This document shows positions 7,269 to 16,333 of a stretch of 37,616 nucleotides of DNA, piece by piece. The stretch comes from Prolixibacteraceae bacterium (GTDB lineage Bacteria; Bacteroidota; Bacteroidia; Bacteroidales; Prolixibacteraceae): NCBI GenBank assembly GCA_028282195.1, contig JANQII010000072.1, forward strand, positions 1-37,616, in the 5' to 3' direction. A program made the position numbers and the translations under genes. The notes under the pieces were generated by a model. The model did not search any database and had not been told where the DNA came from. It saw nothing but the letters and a program-made list of their open reading frames with translations. Each line of letters begins with the position of its first letter. Position 1 is the first letter of the stretch.

Positions 7269-9764
7269 ATGTCTGAAGGCGAAAAAATTATAAAAATAAA
7301 TATTGAAGAGCAGATGAAGTCGGCCTATATCGATTATTCAATGTCGGTGATTGTATCCAGGGCCTTACCAGATGTTCGTGATGGTTTTAAACCTGTTCAC
7401 CGCCGTGTTTTGTTCGGTATGAACGAGTTAGGTGTCTTTTCCAACAGGGCGCATAAGAAATCTGCCAGGATTGTTGGAGAGGTGCTTGGTAAATATCACC
7501 CACACGGGGATTCATCTGTTTATTTCACAATGGTAAGGATGGCCCAGGAATGGTCTCTTCGCTATCCGTTAATTGACGGACAGGGAAACTTTGGTTCTAT
7601 TGATGGTGACAGTCCGGCTGCAATGCGTTATACCGAGGCCCGGTTAGCCAAAATAGCGGAAGAAACACTTACTGACCTGGATAAGAATACGGTTGATTTT
7701 CAACCTAACTTTGACGAGTCATTAAATGAGCCTGCTGTTCTTCCAACAAGAATACCTAACCTGTTAGTGAATGGGGCTTCGGGTATTGCAGTAGGTATGG
7801 CAACCAATATGCCGCCTCACAATTTAACGGATACGATTGATGCAACTGTTGCATATATAGATGATAAGGAGATTGATGTTAATGAACTGATCCCTATCAT
7901 TAAAGCCCCTGACTTTCCAACAGGTGGTATTATTTATGGGTACAAAGGGGTAGAAGAAGCTTATGCTACAGGTCGCGGCCGGGTTGTTTTAAGGGGTAAA
8001 GCTCATGTTGAAACAACAAACACAGGCCGTGAAAAAATTATCGTCACCGAAATACCTTACCTTGTTAACAAGGCTGAATTGATCATAAAGATTGCTGAGC
8101 TTGTTAACGAGAAAAAAATTGAAGGAATTTCGAATGTAAACGATGAATCTGATCGGGAAGGGATGCGCATTGTTATCGATATTAAAAAAGATGAGATATC
8201 AAATGTTGTCCTAAATAAGCTTTATAAATATACTCAACTTCAAACAAGTTTTAGTGTCAATAATATTGCATTGGTAAAAGGTCGTCCAAAATTACTGAAC
8301 CTGAAAGACCTTATTCGCTATTTTGTTGACCACCGCCATGAAGTTGTTACCCGTCGTACGCAATACGAGCTCGAACAAGCAGAAAAACGTGCGCATATCC
8401 TTGAGGGACTTATCATTGCGAGTGATAATATTGATGAAGTAATTGCGATTATCCGTGGTTCTAAAACTCCGGATGAAGCAAGGGAGAAGCTTATTCAGCG
8501 TTTTGAACTAACTGATGTTCAGGCACGGGCTATTGTTGAAATGCGACTACGTCAATTGACTGGCCTGGAGCAAGACAAACTTCGTGCTGAATATGAAGAA
8601 ATCATGCTGTTCATTGATAAATGTAAAGCGATCCTGGCAAGTGAAGAAATGCGTATGGATATTATTAAAGATGAATTGCTTGAAGTAAAAGCTAAGTTTG
8701 GCGATGAGCGCAAAACAGAGATCGTTCCGAATGCTGAAGAGTTCAATCCTGAAGATTTCTATGCTGATGAAGAGATGGTGATCACCATTTCACACATGGG
8801 CTACATCAAAAGGACCCCGCTTACTGAATTTAAAACGCAAGGAAGGGGAGGTGTCGGTTCTAAAGGTAGTACCACACGTGATGAAGACTTCCTTGAACAT
8901 CTGTTTATTGCAACAATGCATAACACTTTGCTTCTGTTTACAGAAAAAGGTAAATGTTTCTGGCTGAAGGTGTACCAGATCCCGGAAGGCACTAAAACGT
9001 CAAAAGGCCGTGCCATTCAGAATTTATTGAATATTGAGCAGGATGATAAGGTATTAGCTTATAATAAAGTTAAGAAACTGGATGACCCTGACTATATTAA
9101 CAATAATTTCATCATTCTTTGTACTAAAAAGGGTATTATTAAAAAGACATCATTGGAAGCTTATTCCCGTCCACGGCAAAATGGTGTAAATGCGATCACA
9201 ATTCGGGAAGGAGACCAATTACTTGAAGCCAGATTAACTGATGGAACTCAGGATATATTAATTGCAGTTAAATCCGGAAAAGCAATTCGATTTAACGAAA
9301 GTAATGTACGTGCAATTGGTAGAACAGCCTCTGGGGTACGTGGTATAACCCTTGGAAATGAGCAAGATGAAGTGGTTGGCATGATATGTGTTAAGAGTGA
9401 GGAAGAAAACGTTCTTGTAGTTTCAGAAAACGGTTTTGGAAAACGCTCTGAAGTTAATGATTATCGCATGACCAACAGGGGAGGTAAAGGTGTAAAAACG
9501 ATTAATATTACAGATAAGACTGGTAGCCTTATTGCAATTAAGAGTGTAACTGATGAAAATGACCTGATGATTATTACCCAGAATGGTTTAACAATCAGGC
9601 TTCCAATTTCACAAATCAGGGTTATGGGTAGAGCTGCACAAGGAGTGAGACTAATAAACCTGAAAGATGACGATAAGATTGCTTCTGTTGCGAGGGTAAC
9701 TTTTGAAAATGGAAATGGTGTAGTTGATGATGCTGAAGTAATCGAAGACACTGATAATGAATAA
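7269..9764 (+). CDS. gyrA: DNA gyrase subunit A
   Basis: This 831-residue type IIA topoisomerase subunit breaks and rejoins DNA so that gyrase can introduce negative supercoils with GyrB. The catalytic tyrosine is Y121 ([10 protein letters not shown]). The quinolone-determining region reads [15 protein letters not shown], with S82 at the position of E. coli S83 and F86 at the position of E. coli D87. The C-terminal pinwheel contains a degenerate GyrA box, TNRGGKG (735-741), which favours gyrase over topoisomerase IV ParC, and the protein ends in an acidic tail. The start is fixed by a strong Shine-Dalgarno 5 bases upstream. gyrB is not in the window. Confidence 0.95.
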   Translation: MSEGEKIIKINIEEQMKSAYIDYSMSVIVSRALPDVRDGFKPVHRRVLFGMNELGVFSNRAHKKSARIVGEVLGKYHPHGDSSVYFTMVRMAQEWSLRYPLIDGQGNFGSIDGDSPAAMRYTEARLAKIAEETLTDLDKNTVDFQPNFDESLNEPAVLPTRIPNLLVNGASGIAVGMATNMPPHNLTDTIDATVAYIDDKEIDVNELIPIIKAPDFPTGGIIYGYKGVEEAYATGRGRVVLRGKAHVETTNTGREKIIVTEIPYLVNKAELIIKIAELVNEKKIEGISNVNDESDREGMRIVIDIKKDEISNVVLNKLYKYTQLQTSFSVNNIALVKGRPKLLNLKDLIRYFVDHRHEVVTRRTQYELEQAEKRAHILEGLIIASDNIDEVIAIIRGSKTPDEAREKLIQRFELTDVQARAIVEMRLRQLTGLEQDKLRAEYEEIMLFIDKCKAILASEEMRMDIIKDELLEVKAKFGDERKTEIVPNAEEFNPEDFYADEEMVITISHMGYIKRTPLTEFKTQGRGGVGSKGSTTRDEDFLEHLFIATMHNTLLLFTEKGKCFWLKVYQIPEGTKTSKGRAIQNLLNIEQDDKVLAYNKVKKLDDPDYINNNFIILCTKKGIIKKTSLEAYSRPRQNGVNAITIREGDQLLEARLTDGTQDILIAVKSGKAIRFNESNVRAIGRTASGVRGITLGNEQDEVVGMICVKSEEENVLVVSENGFGKRSEVNDYRMTNRGGKGVKTINITDKTGSLIAIKSVTDENDLMIITQNGLTIRLPISQIRVMGRAAQGVRLINLKDDDKIASVARVTFENGNGVVDDAEVIEDTDNE

Positions 9765-9783
9765 ATACTTCTACAAAATATGT

Positions 9784-9814
9784 TTTGCTGTAGAATATGA
9801 AAAAATTAAATTTG
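9784..9814 (+). promoter_or_regulatory. promoter of the TPR-protein gene
   Basis: A TTTG at 9784-9787 is followed after 19 bases by TAAATTTG at 9807-9814. This matches the Bacteroidota -33/-7 pair and its spacing and is the best promoter in the window. A 7-bp inverted repeat, TTCTACA/TGTAGAA (9769-9775 and 9789-9795), overlaps the -33 side. Confidence 0.7.
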
Positions 9815-9839
9815 TAGCAAAAATCTTAAATTAACAACA

Positions 9840-11027
9840 ATGAAGAGAACCTTATTATTACTGGCTTTAATGATCGGGGTTACAGCTGCTTTTGCCCAAA
9901 AGGGCAAGGTAATTAGTGCTCAGTCATATAAAGATCAACAAAAACTGGAGGAAGCTTTAGAGGCAATTAATATTGCTATTGATCCTTCAAATCCTAAGTC
10001 TGAGAAATCAATTCCGTGGAGCAAAACGTGGGAAGTACGTGGGCAAATTTATCAGGCTATTTATCAATCGAATGATGAAAATGTAAAAAAACTAGCTGAT
10101 AACCCTCTTACAACTGCTTTAGAATCGTTTAAAAAAGCTATTGAGCTTGACGAAAAAAAACGCAGTGTTGGTGCCATCAAAATTAGCTTGACATTATTAA
10201 CGTCAGACTTTACAGACCAGGCAGTTAAGGCATTTAATAACAATGACTATGAATTAGCATTGGAGTCATTTAAAAACATCCTTGACATTGAGGGTTTACC
10301 AGTTATGCTTGAAGATGGTGCAGAAGCAACTGTTGACACGGTGATCATTTACAATGCTGGTTTGGCTGCTTACAATGCCAAAAAGTACGATGAAGCGATA
10401 CATTTTTATAAAGAAGCTGCCAGTTATGGTTATAATGGTGCGCGCACTTACGAACTTTTAGCTCAAACCTACATTGAAAAACCGGACACTGTTGGTGCTT
10501 TAAAAATGCTCCAGGAAGGTTTTGAGAAATACCCGGAAAGTAGTTCAATTATGGTTCAGCTGATTAATATCTATCTGAATGCTAATATGGTAGATGATGC
10601 TATGAAGTATTTGAACCTGGCTATCGAACAAGATCCTGAAAATGCGACTTATCATTTTGCTAAAGGTTCTTTATATGATAAGCTTGAAGAGACGCAGAAA
10701 GCGGTAGAATGCTATGCAAAAGCAGTTGAACTTAAGGAAGATTACTATGATGCTTATTATAACCTGGGTACAATTTATTACAATTTGGGTGTAAAACAAG
10801 TTGATGTAGCTAATGCAGTTCCTACCAATCAGCCTGATAAGTATGACGAAGAAATTGCTAAAGCTGACGTAGAATTTAAAAAAGCAATTCCTTATATGGA
10901 AAAAGCGTCAGAAATCAACCCGGATGATTTATATGCTTTAGAAGCTCTGAAAACATTGTATTATCGTTTAAAAATGATGGATAAGTATGATAGCGTAATG
11001 AAACGTTTGTCAGAACTTAATCAATAA
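9840..11027 (+). CDS. exported tetratricopeptide-repeat protein
   Basis: The protein has 395 residues. A signal peptide of about 20 residues ends AFA before Q, and the rest is helical repeats. TPR-like helical pairs are clearest from about residue 165 to 310 (motifs such as YNAGLAAYNAKKYDEAIHFY and YHFAKGSLYDKLEETQKAVE), with weaker ones before and after. Such proteins act as periplasmic scaffolds; no enzymatic motif is present and the partner is unknown. It follows gyrA by 75 bases but has its own promoter and terminator, so it is likely a separate transcription unit. Confidence 0.8.
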   Translation: MKRTLLLLALMIGVTAAFAQKGKVISAQSYKDQQKLEEALEAINIAIDPSNPKSEKSIPWSKTWEVRGQIYQAIYQSNDENVKKLADNPLTTALESFKKAIELDEKKRSVGAIKISLTLLTSDFTDQAVKAFNNNDYELALESFKNILDIEGLPVMLEDGAEATVDTVIIYNAGLAAYNAKKYDEAIHFYKEAASYGYNGARTYELLAQTYIEKPDTVGALKMLQEGFEKYPESSSIMVQLINIYLNANMVDDAMKYLNLAIEQDPENATYHFAKGSLYDKLEETQKAVECYAKAVELKEDYYDAYYNLGTIYYNLGVKQVDVANAVPTNQPDKYDEEIAKADVEFKKAIPYMEKASEINPDDLYALEALKTLYYRLKMMDKYDSVMKRLSELNQ

Positions 11028-11034
11028 GATATAG

Positions 11035-11061
11035 GAGGGATTTCATTTTCCCTCTTTTTTT
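11035..11061 (+). terminator. intrinsic terminator after TPR gene
   Basis: The stem gaggga/tccctc has an 8-base loop and is followed by TTTTTTT, starting 7 bases after the stop codon. Confidence 0.85.
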
Positions 11062-11141
11062 GAATATATAAAATTTACATAATATCAACTATAGGACAAA
11101 TATATTGAAATAAGTTTATCCAGGAATACTATTCATCTACG

Positions 11142-11160
11142 ACCAGCTTTGCTGGTTTTC
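11142..11160. repeat. short perfect hairpin in gene-poor scar
   Basis: ACCAGC-TTT-GCTGGT is a 6-bp perfect stem followed by TTTC. It lies between the TPR terminator and the GH2 remnant. Its role is unknown; it may be a leftover terminator. Confidence 0.4.
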
Positions 11161-11251
11161 TACAAAATAATCTATTGGATTTTCAATTATATCTATTTTT
11201 TAAAAGGCTTATTTAAGGTTTCCTGAAAAAATTAACCTTAATAAGACGCTA

Positions 11252-11464
11252 ATGAATACCATCAAGTTCTCAAATATTCTTACCATCGGTTTGTTGTTAT
11301 CATGCTTTAGCATAAATGCACAAGAAAAAAAACAAAACTTGTGGGAAAACCAGCATGTATTTGCAATTAATAAATTACCTGCAAGAGCTACATCTTATTC
11401 CTTTGAGGATATCGAAAGCGCTTTGGAATGCAATACTTACGGTTTCAGGCTGGGTTTTAAATAG
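11252..11464 (+). pseudogene. 5' remnant of an exported GH2 beta-galactosidase
   Basis: The 70-codon frame has a signal peptide ending INAQ, followed by a segment (WENQHVFAINKLPARATS, then SFEDIESAL) that closely resembles the start of the mature region of Bacteroidota LacZ-type GH2 beta-galactosidases. There the WxNPxVxxxNKxPxxAT motif precedes the LNGxWKF jelly-roll start. In this copy the homology stops after about 60 residues and the frame ends 10 residues later. The remaining ~950 residues of such an enzyme are absent, and the 74 bases before the next gene cannot hold them. Assignment rests on remembered family sequence, so moderate certainty. Confidence 0.6.
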
Positions 11465-11495
11465 AACTCAGCACTATCCCCGTTTGATTCGGATA

Positions 11496-11531
11496 TAACT
11501 TGATTAAAAATATTACAAAGAAATCAAGTTA
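11496..11531. repeat. 10-bp inverted repeat downstream of LRR gene
   Basis: TAACTTGATT and AATCAAGTTA form a perfect 10-bp stem around a 16-base AT-rich loop, 7 bases beyond the stop of the minus-strand LRR gene. There is no T-tract on either strand, so it is at most a weak terminator or an RNA 3' stabiliser. Confidence 0.45.
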
Positions 11532-11538
11532 ATTATGT

Positions 11539-12975
11539 TTACAATACCAAGTGCTTATTTTGAAATTTCTTCTTAAGCTGCTTGATATGCCAGCTATATA
11601 AAGGGTTTCCGGACAAATCTATTTCATCGAGATTGGGTATGTTTGCAAAATCTAATGGAATTACAGGCAATTTGTTATTATCCAAAAATAGTTTTTGCAG
11701 GGATTTCATTGAAGAAATCTTTTTACTGATGGTTATGATCTGATTATTTGAAAAGTAAGCCTCTGTTAAGTTTATGTGTTTAGTAAATGACAATGGAATG
11801 TCACGAATTAAATTATTACTTATATTGATGTAATTCAAGCTTATAACATTTGTAAATAGTAGAGGATATGAATTTAAATTATTTGACTCAATATCAATAC
11901 TTTTAAGTTGTTTACAATTGTTAATTTTACCAATAAAACTTTCAATATTATTTAAACTCAGGTTGATGACTTCAACGCTTGGTAAATCAATTTGACGACC
12001 ATCAACTGATTTAAGTTTGTTGTTATGCAAGTATAGTTCCTTTAAATTGACTAATTGTGCCAGCGAATTTGGCAGACACTTTATTTGGTTTTGCGAAGCA
12101 TCCAAAACTAATAAATGTGACATCTCCCCTATATTTTCAGGCAACTCAATCAATTTGTTTTTAGTAAGGATCAACTCATTAAAACCTTTTAATCTTGCAA
12201 AACTCTCAGGCAAGCTTTCAAGTTGGTTATCAGATATTTTCAATTCCGAAAGATTGGTTAAGTTACCGATGTCCTCTGGCAGTTTAACCAGTTTGTTTTG
12301 TTCCAACCTTAAGCTTTTCAGTTCCTTCAGATTAGCAACACTCTCCGGTAATTTGGATAATTCATTCCAATCCAAATCAAGTAATTCAAGCATTGAAAGT
12401 TCCCCTATTGATTCAGGAATACTGGTAAGCTGATTATTAAATAAATCCAATTCCCTTAGCTGGTTTAAATTACCAATATCAGCAGGCAATTCCTTAATTT
12501 TGTTTTCCCCTGCTTTTAAAACCCGAAGCTTTGTACAGAAGCAAATTGATTCAGGTAATTGATTGATATTGTTTTCTTTAACTGTTAAGTATTTCAAATG
12601 TGTTAGTTTCGAAATACGTTCAGGAATACTTACAAACTTATTATTATTCAATTCCAAATACTGCAAATTTGCCAGTTTAAAAACTACCTCTGGAATTGTT
12701 TCCAGGTTATTATAGCCCAGTTTCAAAACCTGAAGGTTAACCAGTTTTGATAATTTTTCAGGAAGGCCGGTTACGTGCTGGTTGGTTAAATCAAGGACAT
12801 AACTTTTCTTTTTGCTTATTAAAGCATCATCAACGGAGTAGAATACCTTAGCTGCTGAGATTTCTTCTTCCGATAATAAAAATGTCTTAACCTTCTTTCC
12901 TTTTGCGGCAACTTCCGGCTTAGGAAGCGCTATTATTAGTACTAAACATACCAATATTACCCTTTTCATACGCAT
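11539..12975 (-). CDS. exported leucine-rich repeat protein
   Basis: The 478-residue protein has a signal peptide (about 25 residues, ending VAA) and then 18 uninterrupted repeats of exactly 23 residues with the pattern LxxLxLxxNxLxxLPxxIxxLxx, from about residue 60 to near the C-terminus. The LPxxI half resembles the Shoc2/SDS22-like LRR class, which forms a curved solenoid for protein binding. Repeats 12-16 are more degenerate. No catalytic domain, membrane anchor, lipobox or T9SS-type C-terminal domain is visible. ATG codons at 12975 and 12969 are both usable. The gene lies between the GH2 scar and mgsA with no obvious operon partner; its ligand is unknown. Confidence 0.85.
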   Translation of the reverse strand: MRMKRVILVCLVLIIALPKPEVAAKGKKVKTFLLSEEEISAAKVFYSVDDALISKKKSYVLDLTNQHVTGLPEKLSKLVNLQVLKLGYNNLETIPEVVFKLANLQYLELNNNKFVSIPERISKLTHLKYLTVKENNINQLPESICFCTKLRVLKAGENKIKELPADIGNLNQLRELDLFNNQLTSIPESIGELSMLELLDLDWNELSKLPESVANLKELKSLRLEQNKLVKLPEDIGNLTNLSELKISDNQLESLPESFARLKGFNELILTKNKLIELPENIGEMSHLLVLDASQNQIKCLPNSLAQLVNLKELYLHNNKLKSVDGRQIDLPSVEVINLSLNNIESFIGKINNCKQLKSIDIESNNLNSYPLLFTNVISLNYINISNNLIRDIPLSFTKHINLTEAYFSNNQIITISKKISSMKSLQKLFLDNNKLPVIPLDFANIPNLDEIDLSGNPLYSWHIKQLKKKFQNKHLVL

Positions 12976-13045
12976 CTGTTAAATTTAGTCTTGCTTTCTA
13001 TCAAGAATTGTACCACCAGGACGATAAGCTGGCTTAATTTTTATT

Positions 13046-13516
13046 TTAAACATCAACTTCCCGCTTAATGTAAGCAGAATAATCTTTTAAAATCGGCTCA
13101 TATTCCTGGTGAAAGAGCTTCGAGGAAATCATAAAATCTGCAGTAGATCTATTCGAAGCCGTAGGTATATTATATAGTACGGCTATACGCAATAAAGCCT
13201 TTACGTCTACATCATGAGGTTGTGGTTGCATTGGGTCCCAAAAGAAAATCAACATATCAACCTTGTCTTCGGAAATCATTGCCCCGAGTTGTTGGTCACC
13301 TCCCAGTGGACCTGATTTCAAGCGAATTACAGTTGGAGGTACTACATCATTCTCCTGGCTTTTATCCTCCAGTGTTTCCTGTATTAGCTTACCTGTTGTT
13401 CCTGTACAAACCAATGTGTGTGGCAAAAACTCTTTCCAATTCCAGCTCACAAACTCCATCATATCCTTTTTCCTGTTGTCGTGAGCAACAATCGCAATTA
13501 CTTTTTTCTTTTTCAT
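13046..13516 (-). CDS. mgsA: methylglyoxal synthase
   Basis: The protein has 156 residues from the ATG at 13516, close to the usual MgsA length. The enzyme converts dihydroxyacetone phosphate to methylglyoxal and phosphate, a bypass of lower glycolysis used under phosphate limitation or sugar excess. Key residues are AHDN (H12, D13), GPLGGDQQ with catalytic D74, FFWDP (D94) and HDVD (H101), matching E. coli H19, D20, D71, D91 and H98. An in-frame ATG at 13561 would add 15 residues, but a TATCTTTG promoter box lies inside that extension, so 13516 is preferred. Confidence 0.93.
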   Translation of the reverse strand: MKKKKVIAIVAHDNRKKDMMEFVSWNWKEFLPHTLVCTGTTGKLIQETLEDKSQENDVVPPTVIRLKSGPLGGDQQLGAMISEDKVDMLIFFWDPMQPQPHDVDVKALLRIAVLYNIPTASNRSTADFMISSKLFHQEYEPILKDYSAYIKREVDV

Positions 13517-13539
13517 ATTTGTTGTTATCAAAGGCAGCC

Positions 13540-13547
13540 CAAAGATA
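13540..13547 (-). promoter_or_regulatory. mgsA candidate -7 box
   Basis: The minus strand reads TATCTTTG, fitting TAnnTTTG, 23 bases before the preferred mgsA ATG. A TTTG exists 15 bases further upstream, which is shorter than the usual spacing. Confidence 0.45.
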
Positions 13548-13613
13548 TAAGTTTTAGCCAATCAAAAAACAGTATTAATGAGGGCATGTTTTTTTCTCAA
13601 TAAATAGAAAGTT

Positions 13614-13665
13614 ATCATTTTGGGAAAGCAAAATCGATCATTTTGAGAATAAGTTTATCATTTTC
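13614..13665. repeat. three direct ATCATTTT repeats upstream of mgsA
   Basis: ATCATTTTG at 13614-13622 and 13637-13645, and ATCATTTTC at 13657-13665, are in the same orientation 23 and 20 bases apart, about two helical turns. They lie 70-120 bases upstream of the mgsA promoter box. A regulator site is possible but unproven. Confidence 0.4.
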
Positions 13666-13675
13666 AAAAATTACA

Positions 13676-13714
13676 AAATAAAAAAGCAGACATCTGCGAA
13701 GTGCCTATGCCTGC
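13676..13714 (-). terminator. terminator of the E2-E1-flavodoxin operon
   Basis: On the minus strand GCAGGCAT pairs with ATGTCTGC (one G-U) around a 13-base loop and is followed by TTTTTTATTTTG, 24 bases after the flavodoxin stop. Confidence 0.7.
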
Positions 13715-13738
13715 CGGATATTGTAGGAATTAAAATTA

Positions 13739-14245
13739 TTACTTAAAATGTTTTTTCAAATCATTAACCCAATTTTCAATGCGCTTGTTCGATAATCTGG
13801 CCTGGTTTTCCTGATCCAGTACCAAGCCCACAAACCGGTCACCATCCAATGCAGCGGAAGCTTCAAATGTGTATTTGTCATTTGCAGTATAACCAATAAT
13901 TTCTGCACCGCGGCTTTTTAACAGATTTGCCATAATACCAATTCCATCGGCAAAATTCTCAGGATAACCTAGCTGATCGGCCAACCCGTAGATTGCGACC
14001 TTCTTCCCTTTCATGCCAATATCTTCAAGTGCCGGTACAAACTCATCCCAATAATTGGGCAGTTCGCCGTCAAACCAGGTGGGTACGCCCAGTATTAACT
14101 GGTCATAGGAAAGAAATTGTTCTTCAGTAATATCTTCTGCATTAACAACTTCAAGCTTATCTTCACCATAAAACTTACTAATTTTTTCCCCGGCTTTGGC
14201 TGTTTTATTAGAATTGAAACTATAAATGATTGCTGTTTTGGCCAT
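13739..14245 (-). CDS. fldA: flavodoxin
   Basis: This 168-residue long-chain flavodoxin is an FMN electron carrier. Loop regions contacting FMN are visible: the phosphate loop YSFNSNKTAKAG (8-19), PTWFDGELPNYW (about 54-65), and YGLADQLGYPENF (about 85-97). The phosphate loop lacks the classical TGNT wording but keeps the S/T/N-rich character seen in Bacteroidota flavodoxins. The gene lies 17 bases after the E1 stop and before a terminator, so it is the last gene of an E2-E1-fld operon. That placement suggests a low-potential electron-transfer task linked to oxo-acid oxidation, which is an inference. Confidence 0.92.
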   Translation of the reverse strand: MAKTAIIYSFNSNKTAKAGEKISKFYGEDKLEVVNAEDITEEQFLSYDQLILGVPTWFDGELPNYWDEFVPALEDIGMKGKKVAIYGLADQLGYPENFADGIGIMANLLKSRGAEIIGYTANDKYTFEASAALDGDRFVGLVLDQENQARLSNKRIENWVNDLKKHFK

Positions 14246-14262
14246 GAATTCTTTCTTTTTAG

Positions 14263-16305
14263 TTAGTAAACAAGGATTTCTTTAGCTGAATCACAAATCT
14301 TTTCAGCATTGGGCAATATTCTCTTTTCAAAGATACGGTTAAAACCTACCGGGGTAAATGTAGAACCTACACGATGAACCGGGCCATCCAAATCCTCAAA
14401 AGCCTCCTCCATAATCATAGCAGAAAGTTCTGCACCAAAGCCGGAATGGACTTTATCTTCATGCACAATCAGTACTTTGCCAATCTTTTTAACACCTTCC
14501 AGTATTGCTTCTTTATCAAGCGGTATCAATGACCGCAAATCAAGAACTTCACACTCAACCCCATCTTTTGAAAGCATATCAGCCGCTTCAAGGCACATAT
14601 GGGTTGTATTTCCATAAGTTATAATGAAAAGGTCTTTTCCTTCTCTTCTTGTACGTGCTTTTCCAAATGGCACTTCAAAATCATCAGGGATTACGGTAGC
14701 AGCCTTTGGATCATTATACAATGCTTTTGGTTCCATAAACATGGTTACACCTTTTGAGCGAATAGAGGTTCTCAACAAACCAGCTGCATCATCAGCAAAA
14801 GAAGGATAAACAATACGTACTCCCGGGATTGATGTAAGTGATCCCTCGATCGTTTGGGAATGGTACATGCCCCCACCAATATATCCGCCAGAAGCAAGCC
14901 TGATTGTTACATTAGGGGTAAACTTTCCATTTGTTCTCCAGTAATCGTGGCTACATTCAACGTATTGTTCCATAGCCGGCCAAAAATAATCAGCAAACTC
15001 GGCACCTTCAACAACAATCCTGATTTTATCGTCAAAACGGGACATACCATTAGCCGTACCAACAATATAATCTTCAGCAATTGGTGCATTAAATACACGT
15101 TCCTCGCCAAACTCCTGCTGCAAACCTTTGGATACATTAAAAATGCCACCTTTGTCTTTATTGGCCATGTCCTGCCCCCAGATAAACGTGTCAGGATTAT
15201 GCCTGAACTCAGCTTTCAGGGTTTCATTAAGAGCTGTAATCAGCTTCTTTTTCTCTCCCTCATCAGTATGAGTACCATCCGTATATTTGACAGGCAAATA
15301 CGGTTCAGGCAATACAAAGTCTTTATAACTCTCCGGATCCGGGTCCGGAGCTTTTAATGCAGCTTTATGAGCTTGCTTTATGGTATTTTTTGCTTCTTCT
15401 TTTAGTTGATCAATTTCTTCTTCAGTAAGCCTCTTGTAACGTTTTAACATGCGCTCAAACTTGGCAATCGGATCATATTCAAGCACATAATTACGCTCAG
15501 CTTCCGAACGGTACAATTCATGCCTGTCAGAATTAGAATGCGAACGCATGCGAATACAATTGGCCTGGACAATAACAGGTTCACCGGCTTCAATCACGTG
15601 CTTTTTGGCCTCCGTCATTGCATTCATTGACTCAAAAACATCCTTACCGTTACAATGAATAATACGCAGGTTCTTAAACCCTGTGAAGTTATTGGCAACT
15701 TTCCGGTTTGCTGTCTGGTCAGCTTTAGGGACAGAAATGCCATAGCCATTATCCTGTAGAACGAAAATAACAGGTAGCTTTTCATTTGACGCCCCATTAA
15801 TCGCTTCGTAAACATAGCCTTCAGAAACTGAAGATTCCCCCTGGGAACTTATGGATACCGCTTTCTTTCCGTAATATTTAATTCCCCTCGCTGCACCAAC
15901 AGCGTGAAGCGTATGGTTACCGGTTAAAGACGAAACATTATGGATATTCCATTCAATTTTGGCAAAGTGGTTCGACATATGCCTGCCTCCACTTGCGATA
16001 TCAGTAGCTTTAGAAATACCATTCAGGATTATCTCTTCGGCTGTTAATCCGGCAGACAAAACAGTCATTAAATCACGATAGTAAGGGAACAGGTGGTCAA
16101 CCTCTTTTTCAAAGATTTGCCCTATCGCCAGCTGAATAGCATCGTGTCCGGCCGAAGGTGCATGGTACGACCAGCCTATCGCCTGCTTCAGGTAATTAGG
16201 AGCCTTATCATCAATGGCCCTGCCAATAGTAAGCAGTCGAAACCAGTCAACCAACGTTTCCTTTGGGGTAGTCTTTATTGAATATACATCAGGAACAGTT
16301 GTCAT
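14263..16305 (-). CDS. 2-oxoacid dehydrogenase E1, fused alpha-beta subunits
   Basis: This 680-residue thiamine-diphosphate enzyme carries E1-alpha (about 1-335) and E1-beta (about 352-680) in one chain. Bacterial pyruvate/branched-chain 2-oxoacid dehydrogenases usually have two subunits, but fused forms are known in Bacteroidota. The alpha half keeps the HSNSD active-site segment (256-260) and the ThDP region G156...N186, although its GDG motif reads GES (156-158). The beta half has the cofactor-activating glutamate in APIAED (E411). It decarboxylates a 2-oxoacid and acylates the lipoyl arm of E2. The E2 gene ends 28 bases upstream and flavodoxin follows. Branched-chain 2-oxoacids are the likeliest substrates, but pyruvate cannot be excluded. 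Confidence 0.9.
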   Translation of the reverse strand: MTTVPDVYSIKTTPKETLVDWFRLLTIGRAIDDKAPNYLKQAIGWSYHAPSAGHDAIQLAIGQIFEKEVDHLFPYYRDLMTVLSAGLTAEEIILNGISKATDIASGGRHMSNHFAKIEWNIHNVSSLTGNHTLHAVGAARGIKYYGKKAVSISSQGESSVSEGYVYEAINGASNEKLPVIFVLQDNGYGISVPKADQTANRKVANNFTGFKNLRIIHCNGKDVFESMNAMTEAKKHVIEAGEPVIVQANCIRMRSHSNSDRHELYRSEAERNYVLEYDPIAKFERMLKRYKRLTEEEIDQLKEEAKNTIKQAHKAALKAPDPDPESYKDFVLPEPYLPVKYTDGTHTDEGEKKKLITALNETLKAEFRHNPDTFIWGQDMANKDKGGIFNVSKGLQQEFGEERVFNAPIAEDYIVGTANGMSRFDDKIRIVVEGAEFADYFWPAMEQYVECSHDYWRTNGKFTPNVTIRLASGGYIGGGMYHSQTIEGSLTSIPGVRIVYPSFADDAAGLLRTSIRSKGVTMFMEPKALYNDPKAATVIPDDFEVPFGKARTRREGKDLFIITYGNTTHMCLEAADMLSKDGVECEVLDLRSLIPLDKEAILEGVKKIGKVLIVHEDKVHSGFGAELSAMIMEEAFEDLDGPVHRVGSTFTPVGFNRIFEKRILPNAEKICDSAKEILVY

Positions 16306-16333
16306 ATTTTTTTGATTTTTTTTTTATTCTAAG

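Noticed and set aside
12017-12433. 138-codon plus-strand frame inside the LRR gene
   Set aside because: Its apparent repeats mirror the LRR periodicity of the opposite strand.
11539-12975. Periodic repeats every 69 bases resembling a CRISPR or satellite array
   Set aside because: They are coding LRR repeats with diverged nucleotide sequence, not identical repeats with unique spacers.
14854-15357. 167-codon plus-strand frame inside the E1 gene
   Set aside because: Antisense to conserved E1-beta sequence; no start signal or domain.
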